DNA of 64,000 nucleotides from Tethya wilhelma (Eukaryota > Porifera > Demospongiae > Tethyida > Tethyidae): contig CAXIPT010000014.1 in the NCBI GenBank assembly GCA_964030475.1, positions 479,675-543,674 of the forward strand. Direction: 5' to 3'. Below the pieces are notes generated by a model. That model did not search any database and had not been told where the DNA came from. It saw nothing but the letters and a program-made list of their open reading frames with translations. Below, piece after piece: positions 1 to 12,588 of the stretch (positions are counted from its first letter, which is position 1; every line of letters begins with the position of its first letter). The translations under genes were made by a program, and so were the position numbers.

Positions 1-2768
1 GAAAGGTGTAGGAAGACTCACCGAGGGACACCTCTTCATTGTCTTCACTGACATACTGGATCTTGTACCTTTGTTTCAACTGTTGATCTAGACGAAGAAA
101 GATGAGGTAGAGAGCTGGGCCGATTGTCAACACTGGTAACATCTCCATGAAAGCTGGTTGTCCACCAGTATCCACCATGTTAAGGAGGATGGTCTTCTTC
201 AGCCGGACTTTGATCTGCTGTCGACCGGCACTTGATTTTAAAGCATTATTGAAAGCTTTGAATGCTCTCTCAATTTCATCTGATTCAGAATTAGGTTTAG
301 TATCATCAGCTGCAGTTACCCCACTCTCCCCTTCTCCCAATGTAGCATTGGTGGCAAGTGCTTCTGAGGGCTGCTTAGACTTCCTTCGATGAAACTTTTT
401 GAAGAAGCCAGTCATATGGGTTTTTTTTAATCGCTGTCCAGATTCTGAATCGTTACTTGTGGCAATTTTTTGTTCTATTTCAAATTTGGAAGGAAAGGTT
501 AACTGTCTTTCATCTTTTAATAAGTCATCTGAGCTAGTAAAGCAACATTTCTCTCACGAATAAACTGATAAAGAACTTGTAACTCTTCGTCCAAATCAGT
601 CTCCTTTGCACCACCACTTCCAACAGCCCTCCATGTAGTCTCAGAGATTGTAGTGGCAGCATTGATAATTTTCTCTTCAGCTAGCTTCACGACAACATTG
701 TGAGCATCAACTGTACCAGTACTTGGCTGCTGAATGGCTTGGTCAACAAGGTTCATGATTTCACCAATCAAACGTCTCCTCAGTGAAGTTTTACCAGCAC
801 GTGGTGGTCCAATCATTAGGAGCTTCAGATATTTGATAGCAATGTCAAGGCCATTCTGTAAGGCTTGTTGATAGGCTTCATAGTTCCTTCGATCTTCTTC
901 TTCCTTAGCTAATAAACAGGTATAGAAAGAGCTAATATAAATGGCACTATAATATCATAAAAATCATTTCTTTCAACCATGAATTTTACACACCAAGGAA
1001 AGTTATCATTAAACATAACTATAATATAAATGGAAACAGATATACCAGCAACGTCCACATGTCTTAATCATTTTACAGTGCTTTAATCATTTTACAAGTT
1101 TGGGGCAAGCCTATATAACTGAGCCCCACAGTACGAATCAGCTGTTCAAATTTCTCTATCATTGCTTGTACATTATGCTCATTCTGGATCCAGAATGAAA
1201 ACATTCAAACTATACAACAAAATCTGTGAATCGAGTACATGTGTCAGCAACAAGATCATGTGAGAATTTGCTGTCTCTCATTCAGGAGGATATACACTCT
1301 ACTATAATATGTGTACATGCACAAAATCTTTCTTCTTACTCTATTATAGTGGCAACATATTTGACACACAAGCTAGGCCGGCTCATTCTGTGATGTTACA
1401 TTACCATAGTGAAGTACAAAAATCAATATTATAGATTGTCAACCAAGGCTAATAATTAACATAGACAATGCTACAATACCTTCTTCTGCTCTCTGTTTGT
1501 TTGTAACCACCTCGACCAGATCCCACCACTGCTCAGTGAACTCTACATGATAGTGTTGTCAACCCGTAAAGCCAATAAGCATTTTCAATAATTTAAACAA
1601 CTGAATACAAATACGAACACAGTATACAACTCACTAAATCTCAAAATCTGGGTTGATGGTAACTTCCCATCCATATAATCATCCTTTCCTCCAAACATGA
1701 TAACCTCTACTAATCCACGTCCTAAGGTAATAGCTGTGACAGAGTGGTAGAATCTTTGAGCTTGTAGATGATCAGGAAGTGAAAGCTATAGATGTTATAA
1801 AAATTAATTTGGTAATAATAATAATAATAGTTAATTTGCTAAAAGAAAGTGATAGAGTGAATTTTTATCTTTTCAGTTTTTAAAATCACAACAACCATGG
1901 ATGCATGGTTGCAATACCTTCTTCCACTTTTTAGATGTCAAATCAAACAGCCATGCAACAGTCCTTCAGTATATTGACACTATTGTCCCTTCCACCTGAG
2001 ATAAGTAGCTGGGGGTGCTTCCCATTGGGGTCTAGACAACAAGCAGCATGGTTACCTCTTCCCTCTGGCCATGACTCCCACACTCTTGGCTCAATCTTAG
2101 TCCAACGCTGTAGTATACAAAATTAAGTAAGATAACAACTGTATTTATACTATCGTGATTATAGATTAGCAAAATTGTAGCAAATTTAACAAAAAATGTG
2201 TACACATAATTATGGCAAGCACAGATTAAAGGGTAAAAATCTAACAATTAACACAATACCATATTAATTATAGATAGAAATTTTCAAGGAATAAAAATTT
2301 CGTGGATGGCCAAACTTTTTGTGATTTAATTTTCGAGGATTGAGCAGCCCTACCCATATATTGTAATGCGATCCTAGGCCTCAAAGTTTCGCAGTTAAAA
2401 TTTTTGCGGATCACCAACAATTCGCGAAAATAACGAAATTTATACTCTTCGAAAATTTCTAGGTTTATGATATAACATTAACATGAAACTGACTGCATTA
2501 TTAATTTTACAGATATTATTTTTCCAGCATCTACTGATTATTGTTACATTCTATATACTCACACACCATATTAACAAAATCAACAATGTAGGCATCATTA
2601 ACATATTGGCCATGTCCTTGTTGGTAACCACCAAAGATTACTGCCCTGCTCCTATCTACAGTAGTGAACGAGAATCCATCACAGGGGGGAGGCTTAGACC
2701 CAGTCATGAGAGGAGATGACCAGGTACCTGGAGACAATGAACATGTATGGATTACTATAATCAGGTAG

Positions 2769-2818
<50 letters not shown>

Positions 2819-3363
2819 ACAAACCAGAGACTTGAACACAAATCAACATATTTACCATTATGAAAAATGTGAAATTCATTGGTATAGTCTTTTCCATCAG
2901 TGTAACCACCAAACAATGCTAAACTCTGCTCATTCACAGCAACCATTCCAGCTCCCCTCTTCTTCTTTGGTCCAGCATCTGAAGTGAGACACCTCCACTC
3001 CAGTGTAGAGGTATCCAACTCACTGAAACTACCAGAGAATGAGCCACTAGGATCACTACCACCATAAAAATACAGCCCAGGCTATTCCCAATAGAAGCAC
3101 AAGCACATGAAACCACTCCATTATGTGGTGTTCCACTTGTTAGTCTTTTGGACCCATATCTTCAAGTGACCATCATATTGTTCTAATTCTTGACAAAGCT
3201 TATTGATACCGTCATTTGAGTTGTCTCCTGTATTTCCTGAGCGAACATAGACCTTGTCACCAACACAAGCGCTGCAGTGTTTCCATCTAGGTGAAGGCTG
3301 ATACAGATAAAGAGAAGCATCAGAATTGGCCGCCATGCGGCTCAGGGACAGGAACGTTGCCAT
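1..3363 (-). pseudogene. Kelch-repeat / Roc-like P-loop GTPase gene, frameshifted, 3' end outside window
   Basis: Seven minus-strand exons fit GT-AG introns with matching phases: about 3363-2856, 2727-2567, 2107-1918, 1785-1635, 1542-1480 and 908-22 (the first may hold more than one exon). The N-terminal part has Kelch blades (LALFGGYTDG, AVIFGGYQQG, LLISGGRDNS, VIMFGGKDD, each followed by an aromatic/W segment). The last exon has a Walker A (MIGPPRAGKTSLRRRL, near 800) and a G3-like DTGGQ (near 170), as in Roc/Ras-type GTPases, so a Kelch propeller is fused to a GTPase, probably a cytosolic scaffold or signalling protein. Reading is broken at about 3140 (after NKW), 3075 (before the YFYGG blade), 1950 (before WLFDLTSKKW) and 530-550 (after VLYQFIRER). 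Four breaks in one locus suggest a pseudogene; poor draft sequence is the alternative. The start ATG at 3363 lies 35-50 bp downstream of a TATAAATAGAG-type motif. A donor GTGAGT at 16-21 (minus) shows more exons lie outside. Confidence 0.72.
2771..2816. repeat. (CA)n microsatellite in an intron
   Basis: About 23 CA units lie in the intron between the first two Kelch exons. They create long Val-Cys reading frames on the minus strand that are not real proteins. Confidence 0.95.
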
Positions 3364-4361
3364 GTTGAACTTTGACCTTTTAGCTGTTTATCTCTATTTA
3401 TAAGAAATTGTAATATCGTAAACAACATAAATTATGAGTCACAAGTTCAACCATGGATAATATCCATGATTCAACAAAGAATAAACATCGACATGTTGCA
3501 AGTTGAAACATCATTACATCGTGATCTATGACTGTACTTGACAGTCTCCACCTGGGGAGCTTTTAAGGAAGAAGGTACGTTTGGGCTATGACTAATATGG
3601 TACTGACTCTTTGCAAAACACTAAATACTGAGCTGTATGTTTAGTTTCTGCAGTCATAATTTGAGCAAATCAGTGCTATAATATCCATGAGCATATTCAC
3701 TCGACAAGTGATAAAATATATTAATTGTAAAGTCTGTGTGTTTACATCAATGTATATATGTAGAGTCAATTCTACTTATTCAAAACGCGGTGCCTCCAGG
3801 CCCGGGTCCGTATACTAAGCTAAATATATTGTAGTCAATGGAACCGTGATTCTATGCATGCATGCTGGAGTGCCGGTAAATCGGATACTTTAAACAGGCA
3901 ATACAAAATCAGTAGAAAGTATACGGACTACCGCGTCTCGAGACACTTTGTATTCAAAAAGAGCCTGGTCACTGTTGCCATCCAAGCCGCATAATTTGAC
4001 AGCCCATGACTAAATTTATATTTGAATTGCAATTTTTTTAGGAATCTATAACAAAGATTCGGTGGACCTTTGAGGGTACTTTCTTTGTTACCATGACAAA
4101 ATATGCATAGTACTCTTACAGTCACAATCAGTGTCCAAAGAGTTGCATTTAGCTAGGTATATCCTCTCCATGGTAGCTTATTTCACACGTATGGGATGTT
4201 AATGAAATATGAGTGGCGATAAGAGTGTATTCTAGAGTGACTGCAGTATAGCAATAACTGGTGATGTCTTGTGTGATTGGTGATAGCAGTTTAAGTTCCT
4301 GTTCAGTGAAATTCATAGTCAAATGTTTACTTATAAATCTCTTCTGCATATTCATGTAGTA
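3364..4361. other. Upstream region of the Kelch gene, no gene seen
   Basis: The first 60 bases hold a TATA-like TATAAATAGAG (minus strand, about 3390-3402), probably the core promoter of the Kelch gene. An imperfect palindrome around ATGGATAATATCCAT lies near 3453-3467. The rest is AT-rich with no coding signal. Confidence 0.4.
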
Positions 4362-5640
4362 TACACTGTTAGAAATAAGGTGTCCATCAACACCCCATTA
4401 TTGACCAAAAAAATTTTCGGGGTGTTATCTAACACTCCAGTGTCGTACAACACCTATTCTGTGTTGAACAACACCCAAATTAAACCTTTTGTAAAATAAT
4501 ACTTAAATTATACTCATATTTAATACAATCATCTTAGCATCATAACAACACTCAGAAATGGCTATATGCAACTTGGAACCATCTAATAGTGCCAAATCAC
4601 TGACTTTTAAACAGGCTAATTTATATTCAATAATAATGACATCATTACTGAGCATGCTCAGTAGCGCAATTTTGAACTTACAGTGAGCAGCTGTAAATTT
4701 TGTTTTGTGTGAAGATGCTGAGTTCTTCAACAAAACCCTGAAAGGATGACTTCTAGGCAGGAAAAACTGAAAAGGAGAGAGTTAAACTTGTCAAGAATTC
4801 AATTTGGAGGGCTTGAGGTAAGAAAAGTTGATGTTTTACAGTCTAACTGAGCTGTACTAACTGGGCTGATATTTATTTTTTCAGCGCCGTTGATAAGTCA
4901 TTGGAAAAGCTACAATACCCCCAAATATGACTTCCAGATAGCATGAACAGATGGCTGCAACCTAGATAAACTCAAAATTTGAGGTGAGAACAGCTAGATA
5001 AGGCGTACTATTATAGGCTGTATGGTTGATAACAAATCGTGAACTTTGAACCCTTGTAGATCAGCACGCTAAGCCTGAACCTGTGAGAGAAAGGCTTACT
5101 TGGTGTTAGGAACAGTGATGGCAGTTGTGGTGAAATGAAGAGTAACACAAAAGCCTGAAATACACTTATTCATCATGCTAAAAAGACTGATGTAAGTGTA
5201 AGCATCATTGTCAGGTGTGTATGTGTGGCGAAAAGGGGTGGGAAGATTGAGCTAGCTAAATATACATGTTATGTAGCCATATGTCAATCAAACAATAATG
5301 TCCTCGATCTATTACTGTACAGGTATACCTACAATCAGCAACTCCCGCCTGGACATTTGTCAAGAAAGACTCTAGACAGATCATAGAAACAATTTTTTCT
5401 GTTTTTAATTGATTTTTGTACATGAAATTGACACATTAAAGGTGCTGTGTAGCTACAGAATGTTGTATAGCTGGGTGCTCAATAACAACACTGGAGTGTT
5501 ATATGGCACATTAAAGAGTGCTATGTAACACTCTAGTGAATTTTGAGGGGTGCTCTACAACACTCCAGGGGTGCAAAACTTAAACATTACGCGGGACACC
5601 CCAAAAAGGTGTTAACTTACACCTTATTTCTAACAGTGTA
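4362..5640. mobile_element. CACTG-ended non-autonomous DNA transposon with palindrome-rich ends
   Basis: Terminal inverted repeats CACTGTTAGAAATAAGGTGT (4364-4383) and its complement (5619-5638) are flanked by TA on both sides. Inside each end are many copies of AACACC/GGTGTT words in both orientations (4380-4470, 5450-5610). No transposase is visible in the 1.28 kb, so it is a MITE-like deletion derivative. A TA target site would fit the Tc1/mariner group, but the CACTG ends and subterminal words are not diagnostic. Confidence 0.8.
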
Positions 5641-6402
5641 AGTTTGCCTCTAATAATCTGATTGGCTTGCTGCTGTTCAAATATGACTGGTATTTGACAG
5701 GAACTGTGTAGCAATGATTTATGTAAGGATATAGTTACATTGTATGCTATTGTATAGTAGTACATGCATGCATTGAACACTATAATATTATGTGTGTGCT
5801 ATGATGGAGCTGCTGTATTATAGTTGTTCTTGTTGTGCATGCATGGTAGCTATATCACCTTATCGGGGCATATACATGTCGTGCATACACTCTCACTGTT
5901 TAGGTTAGCAGTTCATTAAGAAATTGGATCAAGAAACATAGATACACTCCATGGCATCGAATGGGAGGCTGAGGGATGCCGGCTGGTGCAGGATGGCTAT
6001 GCCCGGGGTCATGCAAGAACACGGAAGTGAACCATCACAGGGCCATCTGCATGCTGTTCTTGTCCATATGCACAAAGCAATCTAGACTTAATTGTGTTTG
6101 TAATGACTATAATATTCATAACTATAGTCACTCTATTTAGGACACATGCATGTTATAATATTGCATACTATGCCAGAATGTATCATTAAGTATTGTATTG
6201 TGAGAGGAACTACTTAGACAATATAGCTATTCAAGAAGCAGTGAACAATTCAGTACCAAATTAACCCAGAAACAAGTGTAAACCCTTGCTTAGTTTCAAT
6301 GCATTGACTATAGTAACTGTTGTTTATTGTTTTTCAAGACAAGTTCCACATGGCATCAATATTACAATTGTGTATAAATAGAGAAAAAGGTCAAAGTTCA
6401 AC
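5641..6402. other. Intergenic, no gene seen
   Basis: Mostly AT-rich sequence with a short GC-richer patch near 5955-6060 of unknown nature. The last 60 bases resemble the Kelch gene promoter in inverted orientation. Confidence 0.35.
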
Positions 6403-6477
6403 ATGGCAACGTTCCTGTCCCTAGCCGCATGTCCACAACCCAGCCCCACCCATGCTCAAGCCCCGCCCTCCAATTAA
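6403..6477 (+). pseudogene. Inverted, truncated copy of the Kelch gene promoter and first codons
   Basis: From about 6365 to 6430 the plus strand repeats the complement of 3415-3340: an ATTACAATT block, TATAAATAGAG, then AAGGTCAAAGTTCAACATGG and codons for MATFLSL. The frame then runs out of homology and stops after 24 codons. It is a head-to-head partial duplicate about 3 kb from the original. Whether it is transcribed is unknown. Confidence 0.75.
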
Positions 6478-7575
6478 GGTCATATGACCACATAAACTGA
6501 GCATGCGCAGAAAATTCACTCGCGCGCAGAGCTAAAGTTGCTTGGTTTTGCGCGGGAACTATAATACAGTTTAGTCTCAGTTCAACTTAAGTTAGAGATT
6601 GACCACTGTATTCACTTGGAAATTTTAAGAGACTGAAAGAGCCGACACGCAACACACGAATTGCTACAACTTCAATTGAAGAACGTCCGACGGCGACCGC
6701 GCCATAAGCAGCAGAGTACAGTTCTGGAGCAATCAAAACTTCAACTTTCAGTTCCTCGTTACCCTCAGCTCCCTAATCTAGTGTGGTGGGGTGTACTACA
6801 GTAGGGCAGCAGTTCACGCAGCAGGCTATGGCAAGTTTTATAATTAAGCTAGTATACATATGACGGTGTGTAAGTCATGTCCGTGTGTGTACTATAATAT
6901 AATGAATGAATCACCAGTCTTGGCTATATCTACACTGCATGACTACATGGACACATGCAAATTCAGTGCATGCTTGAGAATTCAAGAATAATACACGTAC
7001 GATCATACTGACATTATCCTGGGTATATAGTCTTGAGGGCCCGACGTCTGATAATTTTCCTTTGCAATCGCATCACATGTAAGGTTGAATCAGATTTCAG
7101 TATTTTGAAACTTAATGAGGTAAAATTTTCCACCAAATTTGAAACCAACTAACCAGATCATTCTTGTCATGTGAGACCGAAGCGCTGTATATATTATTAT
7201 GGTTATAAATCAGTCGCACTAATATAGTATGTGAACAAACCAGACATCCTCACATACAGCCTACGTATGCTTTCATGTGTTTGAAACCTTAATTGTTCAT
7301 ACATGTGTACAACAGTCACGTGTAGTATTTTTATTGCGTCTACGTGTAATTTTTGTGCACTGAGCTCAAGGTAATTAAGTTTGTTGTATGTAAACCATAA
7401 TTATGTAGATTTGATTTTGATAAATTTACTTTACATAACATCTTTTAAAATTAATAATAATATTACGTTGAACATACATTTTGGACACCATGTTCACTGA
7501 TTATTAATTGTGTGGGTTCAGATGTACCATTCTAGCTTGGTCCGGCTTCCCAATTTATGAAATTAATTATATGTT
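6478..7575. other. Intergenic, no gene seen
   Basis: AT-rich DNA with only short chance frames. GC-richer stretches at 6490-6530 and 6640-6700 could be an upstream regulatory region, but nothing specific can be named. Confidence 0.3.
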
Positions 7576-7730
7576 TTAGGCTGTGATAGTATGACTGCTA
7601 GTCTATCAAGCTAGACCCGTTTTTCGCTTTAACGACCCTTTCTTATAGATAATTTTCGTCGTGTCAGTCATAATGAAGCGAAAAATGGGTCTAGCTCGAT
7701 AGACTAGCAGTCATACTATCACAGCCTAAA
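7576..7730. mobile_element. 155-bp foldback MITE
   Basis: Two arms of about 54 bp, starting TTTAGGCTGTGATAGTATGA and ending with its complement, pair with only about two mismatches around a 45-bp centre. TA lies just outside the GGCTGTG ends, which would be the target duplication. Such high arm identity suggests fairly recent activity or gene conversion. Confidence 0.9.
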
Positions 7731-8414
7731 TGCATATGTTAGGTACATGGATTTTGGGACAATGTATGAATTGGTCTCTGTATGTTTGGTTGACTATAAT
7801 GTCTCACCCAAGAGGGCTAACTATGAGCAACACTTTGGACTGGCTCATGATGCCTGAGGTGGTTGGTTGTGACCATGCACTAAACAGATCAGGACCTGGC
7901 AATATAAAATTATCAACACCAGGTTTTTGACCATCATTGTCACACTCACTGAAGACTGCTACTCATCTTAAGCTTAAGACTGCTAGCATCGACAGATCTG
8001 GCCATATCCTCCAACAACATCAGAAAAAAATTGGACCATGCAGTCTTGCTAGAAACTTTTCCTGGCAACCATTTCTCACTTTGTCCCCAGTTTCAGACAT
8101 AAACTAATTGTTAATGTTCTTATAGTAGCTAGTGCTTGCCACCAATAATGCCCAAAATCTTTCTTTTCTAGCTTGTTGGTTAGTGAAATTGAGTTTGAAG
8201 AACTCTGAAATAGGGTTTGAAGAAGTTGAGAATAGTGGTGATTAAAAATTTTTAGAAATCCAATGGCCTTTGTTTGAAAGTGAAAGCTCAAGTAGGATCA
8301 ATTAGTGAAATGTGAACAATAGGATTCGAACTTAGGGTTACCACAACAAGCACATGATGGCAGCAAAAAAATTTCACAGAAAGTGTCAAAGTGAACTTAC
8401 TGTGATTTTTCGTT

Positions 8415-8960
8415 CTCAGGTGCATTAAGGACCGGGTCTAGCTAATTAAATGCAAAAATTATGCAAGCTAGTTATATCTTACAAACTATGTGTCACTATG
8501 AAAACACATATATACATTCTAACACATATCCTGAACATGCTCATAAAATTTGTAGGTCATGTGACAAATACTCTATGAATAATTTGAAGTTTTCAATTTC
8601 TCATGAATAATTAATAATGCGGCAGTTAAATACTGTTGCTATGGCAACCAAAATTTGTCACAGGGTTCGTCTAACTCTGAAGTATCCTGAACTGCCTGGC
8701 TCCAGTGCATCACATTTATTGTGGTCAAGATACTGCGGAAAAAGTGTTTCCGACTGGTGTGCTTTATTTGGAAAACCCAATGTAATTCTATGCAGCTGCA
8801 CTTAATGCACGCGAGCCGGGCAGTTCTAGGTACCCCATTATGAGACGATTTCAGTGACAAAAATTGGTTGCCATAGCAACATTATTTAACTGCCACCTAA
8901 TTAATTATTTATAAGAAGCTAATTATGCAAAAACCATAGGTCATGTGACATAATTGATTA
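8415..8960. mobile_element. X-box-carrying foldback element, copy 1
   Basis: The left edge reads CTCAGGTGCATTAAGGACCG, matching in complement a fragment at 55540-55562. An inverted repeat spans about 8610-8910 (AATTAATAATGCGGCAGTTAA against its complement). Each arm holds a perfect RFX X-box (consensus GTNRCC-N2-RGYAAC): 8635-8648 on the minus strand and GTTGCCATAGCAAC at 8867-8880. Relatives lie at 49227-49912 and near 58560-58800. Confidence 0.75.
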
Positions 8961-10571
8961 AACCTACATTATCTAATTAGGATATACTATCTATATCTCT
9001 ATTTTTATTCTCATATCATGTATATTCTGAAAGTTATAAAACTTTCGAATAATGTGTACTTTTTTTNTTGTAGCTACTTGAAATTAATTGAGCACTTCTA
9101 TTAATATTAATGTTATTGTAGATGCTATACTATAATAATTATTGTTTTGTTTAACACTTGGAGGACGACTGTCACATATTTGGAGAATGAAATGGACTTG
9201 ATTAATTTAAACCAAAGTCAACTATAATATTTACAATTTGGAAATACAGTAAGAAATGTAATAAATCTTACAAAATAAAAATTTAATATCAGAAAAATAA
9301 TTATATATGTTCAGGTTTTTCTAAATAATGGAAAATTGTGGTAAAAGTAGGCGTTGCAGGCACATTTTCTATAGGAAAAAAAATATTTTCCATCTCTGGA
9401 AAACTACATTCTTCCTAGTTATATTAGTTGTTTCTTAAATTATAAGTCATGTAAATTCAAATTTTTGTAGTAAGATCAAATCTAGGTATATATACAACTT
9501 TAAAATTTATAGGAAAAATGGCCTTCGTATGATTATCGAACTACTATAATTTTTTTCTTTAGGCTATAATTATTATAATGTGCATGACTATTGTATGATC
9601 TGAAATAAGAGCAGTTGTATAGCTATGGCATTTCTCTTAAGCCATCACCTAAGTTGCAAGTGCACAATTAGAGATTACGCAGATAAATGTTGATTGCTTT
9701 TATGTGTGTACTGTGCATGACTGTGCATACTTCTGTAAATTTTGCCGGATTAGCAAACTAAAGCAATCAATGTTATCCACCCTAATTACAAACTTGCAAC
9801 CTTCTCTGGAAGCTAATAAAAAATGTTTGGCCCGAAGACTTTCTCTTCACGATGAGATTTTATGCTATGAGAAGGTCATCAGCTTGTGGTAATCTGGAAA
9901 GAGCATGCAAGTGTGGTATGTTTCTTTGAGCCATATACCAGGAATAGCAGAGCTACCATGACAAAGGAAGTGTAAGTAAGGTATGCATGAGGTTGGCTCT
10001 ACTCATGTCTGTTGCTATTTGCGGTTTGTTCACGTACATCAAGCCCAAGATCTCTGACGACAAAGTCTCAAAGCACTGATTGGTAAGAGAATGCAGCAAT
10101 GAACTGACAATGCTGAGCTGAGAATGTTGAGAAGCATACGAATAGGAGCTAGCATACAGCAGCAATCGGGCAAGCAATAAGCATACACATCTTTCCCTTC
10201 TCTACACATGCTGAATTGGCTATAATTATAACAAAATTAGCTTATTAGGATAAAACTGCATTCTAACCTATATGCAATTCAATTGAAGACAACTTGCTAG
10301 CCTGAGCAACAAAGATGCATCTCTTAAGATGAGTCATGAGACTCATCGTCCATTAAAAACATAACATTGCTTCAACAGCAAACCATATATCAAGGGCATT
10401 TCGAACTTATAATTACTTAAGCCAAGTATCTGAACATATATAATAATTATGCATTTCAGAATAATGTACGTAACTGTAGCATGTTGCTCCAGTTGTTAGA
10501 AATGATGATACACCCAGGACTGGTTCTGGGTTAGCAGAATCAGGCACCTATGCATGTGTGTGTGTGTGTGT

Positions 10572-10602
<31 letters not shown>

Positions 10603-11553
10603 GAACTACTCATTGATTGGTTATTGACAAGAGAACCAAAAGACATTAATGATGACAATGTTACAAAATATCTAGCTTTAGGGTAAAGAAAAGCTTGCAA
10701 GAGACCAATTCAAGTTCATGTATAGTAGGGGATAGGCGTGTGCACATACATAATATTATAGACAACCATCATCATGATGATTGTGTTGTACATTATACAC
10801 AATGCTGATAACTATTTTGGCTTGTTTTGTTAATACAATTCATTCATGACACATACACCAGAATATTTCTGTCAAGTAAAGCACTAGTACCTGTTAGCAT
10901 AGCAGTAGAGGAGAAGCCAATGGACTAGCATGAAATGGTTACAGCACACATAATAGTTGTAGTGATTTAGAAGTGGTTTACATTAATTACTAGGCATGGC
11001 ATAATTATGGTGAAGTGGCTAGTATGGTGGCTAAGTGTGTACTATACTGTACTTATAAGGTAGCTAATTTTTGTGTTTTTGGAGCCATCCGCAAATGTTG
11101 TATAATTATAGCCGCCAATATTTATAACACTAAGGCATACACAATGTTATATATCAGTAATGTTTAGTCTCACTAGTCAGACTCTCTGCAAAAAATGGTA
11201 GTCTGTGGGATTGCATATATACTAAATCTTTTAATGACCACAGTGGGTAAGATTGGTCAAAATATTAAGTGGCAATTAAGAAGCTCTACTTGTGCTAAGA
11301 CTGCTGTCTTTGAGTAAATGTTATTGTAGCACCCACTTTGTTAGCTCAACCACCAGTTGGAACTGTGGTCATAAGTGGTAATGTGGAACAAATGTAGTGT
11401 ACCTATACATTCCTCCATTTTTTTGCAAAGCAAGCCGACTAAGTTATGTTGCATATCACTTCCTGTCCAAAAAGCATTTAAGCCCAAATTCACACAATTC
11501 TACAAACAGTTTTGTGGCTATTCTAATCAAGATTTTGCAGTTTGTCAGTTACC
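8961..11553. other. Intergenic, no gene supported
   Basis: AT-rich DNA with a single N at 9067 and a TG microsatellite at about 10555-10602. Reading frames here are short, without motifs or splice context. Confidence 0.35.
10555..10602. repeat. (TG)n microsatellite
   Basis: About 23 TG units with one TA interruption. Confidence 0.95.
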
Positions 11554-11605
11554 ATGAAGGCAATTGTTATTGTAATCCTGTTTGCCCTATTATCAGTTTG
11601 TACTG
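11554..11605 (+). CDS. Possible first exon encoding a signal peptide
   Basis: ATG in a good context (ACCATGAAGG) opens MKAIVIVILFALLSVCTG, a textbook signal peptide (Lys, hydrophobic core, small residues at the end), followed directly by a donor GTGAGT in phase 1. The only phase-compatible downstream exon I can point to begins at 13700 (AELSHLPEYL...), which would give a secreted Ser/Thr-rich product. Phase agreement has a one-in-three chance level, so the link is weak. Confidence 0.35.
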
Positions 11606-11895
11606 GTGAGTCTGATTGCACTAGCTGTCAATAATTATAGCCTAGCTGGCATGCTCATGCATGACTAATGTTGATTGTATAGTCTACATAGAGTATGTCC
11701 GCTATAGTGTTTCTTGTATGTAAGTCCTGTTTCAGACATTGTATGGTCATAATATTATAGTTCCTTGCACAAAAAACTTTGCAACAAGTTCACAACTAGT
11801 TTGCGAAACAACATCACTAAGTCATCAACATTGCAAAGCTTTATTGTGTGGTTCGGACTTCCTCCATGTACATGCAACATATACAATATTTACAG

Positions 11896-12588
11896 TATCA
11901 TACGTACGGTAGTACGTATAGTAGGAATGGACCGAATGTCCCATAGGCACAATACAAAATGTTTATGATCATAAAAATTTAACCAAACAAAATTAAGTCT
12001 TCAAACTTGCTCAGAGGCTCTCACTGACAGATTATCAACTGCATGCAAGGCCTAAAACTCACAGAAACTTTTCTCTGCACTCGTAGAGAGAGCTGGTGGG
12101 AAGCCACAATAATGCCATTTTTGTTCTGCTAACGTACGTACGTACGTACGTACGTACGTACGTACTTACTTACTTCCTAACTGACTTACTTGAAAAGCAT
12201 TTCCAGAGAACTAGAATACGCTGAGCCAACTCTGACAGCACAAAGTAAGTTCTTTTCATAGGTACTACATTCCTTGATACTCGTTTAATCACAAATAAGC
12301 CTAAACAAAAACTAGAAAGCTTTGAAACTGAGAGTATAAATTCATGTACTTGAATGTAGCCATCTTCTTGTAGAGTTCAAAGGTCATTGATTATCCACGT
12401 GGCATTATTATGCGCATGCGCATTAGCTACCCTAGCAGCCAATGTATATAGCTTCTACTCAGATAACTTTTTGCAGGGACTAACCAGTCTCTGATAGTCT
12501 CCTCACTGTAGTGTTGAAAAGAGTGAATGAACAAGTAGTAAAAATTTTAAAAAATAAGCAGTGTAGGAATGGGCAGTGCGGTAAAAAG
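11896..12588 (+). repeat. Dispersed repeat, body copy A (tandem with B)
   Basis: Starts TATCATACGTACGGTAGTAC and ends GGGCAGTGCGGTAAAAAG, directly abutting copy B with no spacer. The same body occurs at 12589, 27063 and 27430 (inverted pair) and 38703-39652, with degraded copies near 29440-30060. No coding capacity. The 693-bp unit contains a self-complementary (ACGT)n tract. Confidence 0.85.
12132..12165. repeat. (ACGT)n microsatellite
   Basis: About eight ACGT units inside copy A. Each unit is its own reverse complement, so the tract can extrude as a cruciform. It is reduced to about two units in copy B and four in the 27.5-kb copy. Confidence 0.95.

Noticed and set aside
147..392. 81-codon plus-strand frame
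   Set aside because: Antisense shadow of the GTPase exon, whose minus-strand frame has P-loop and DTGGQ motifs.
2531..3018. Long Val-Cys repeated reading frames on the minus strand
   Set aside because: They are translations of the CA microsatellite inside an intron; the flanking Kelch exons end at proper donor and acceptor sites.
7730..7930. 66-codon plus-strand frame after the foldback
   Set aside because: No homology, splice context or repeat link; starts at the edge of the MITE.
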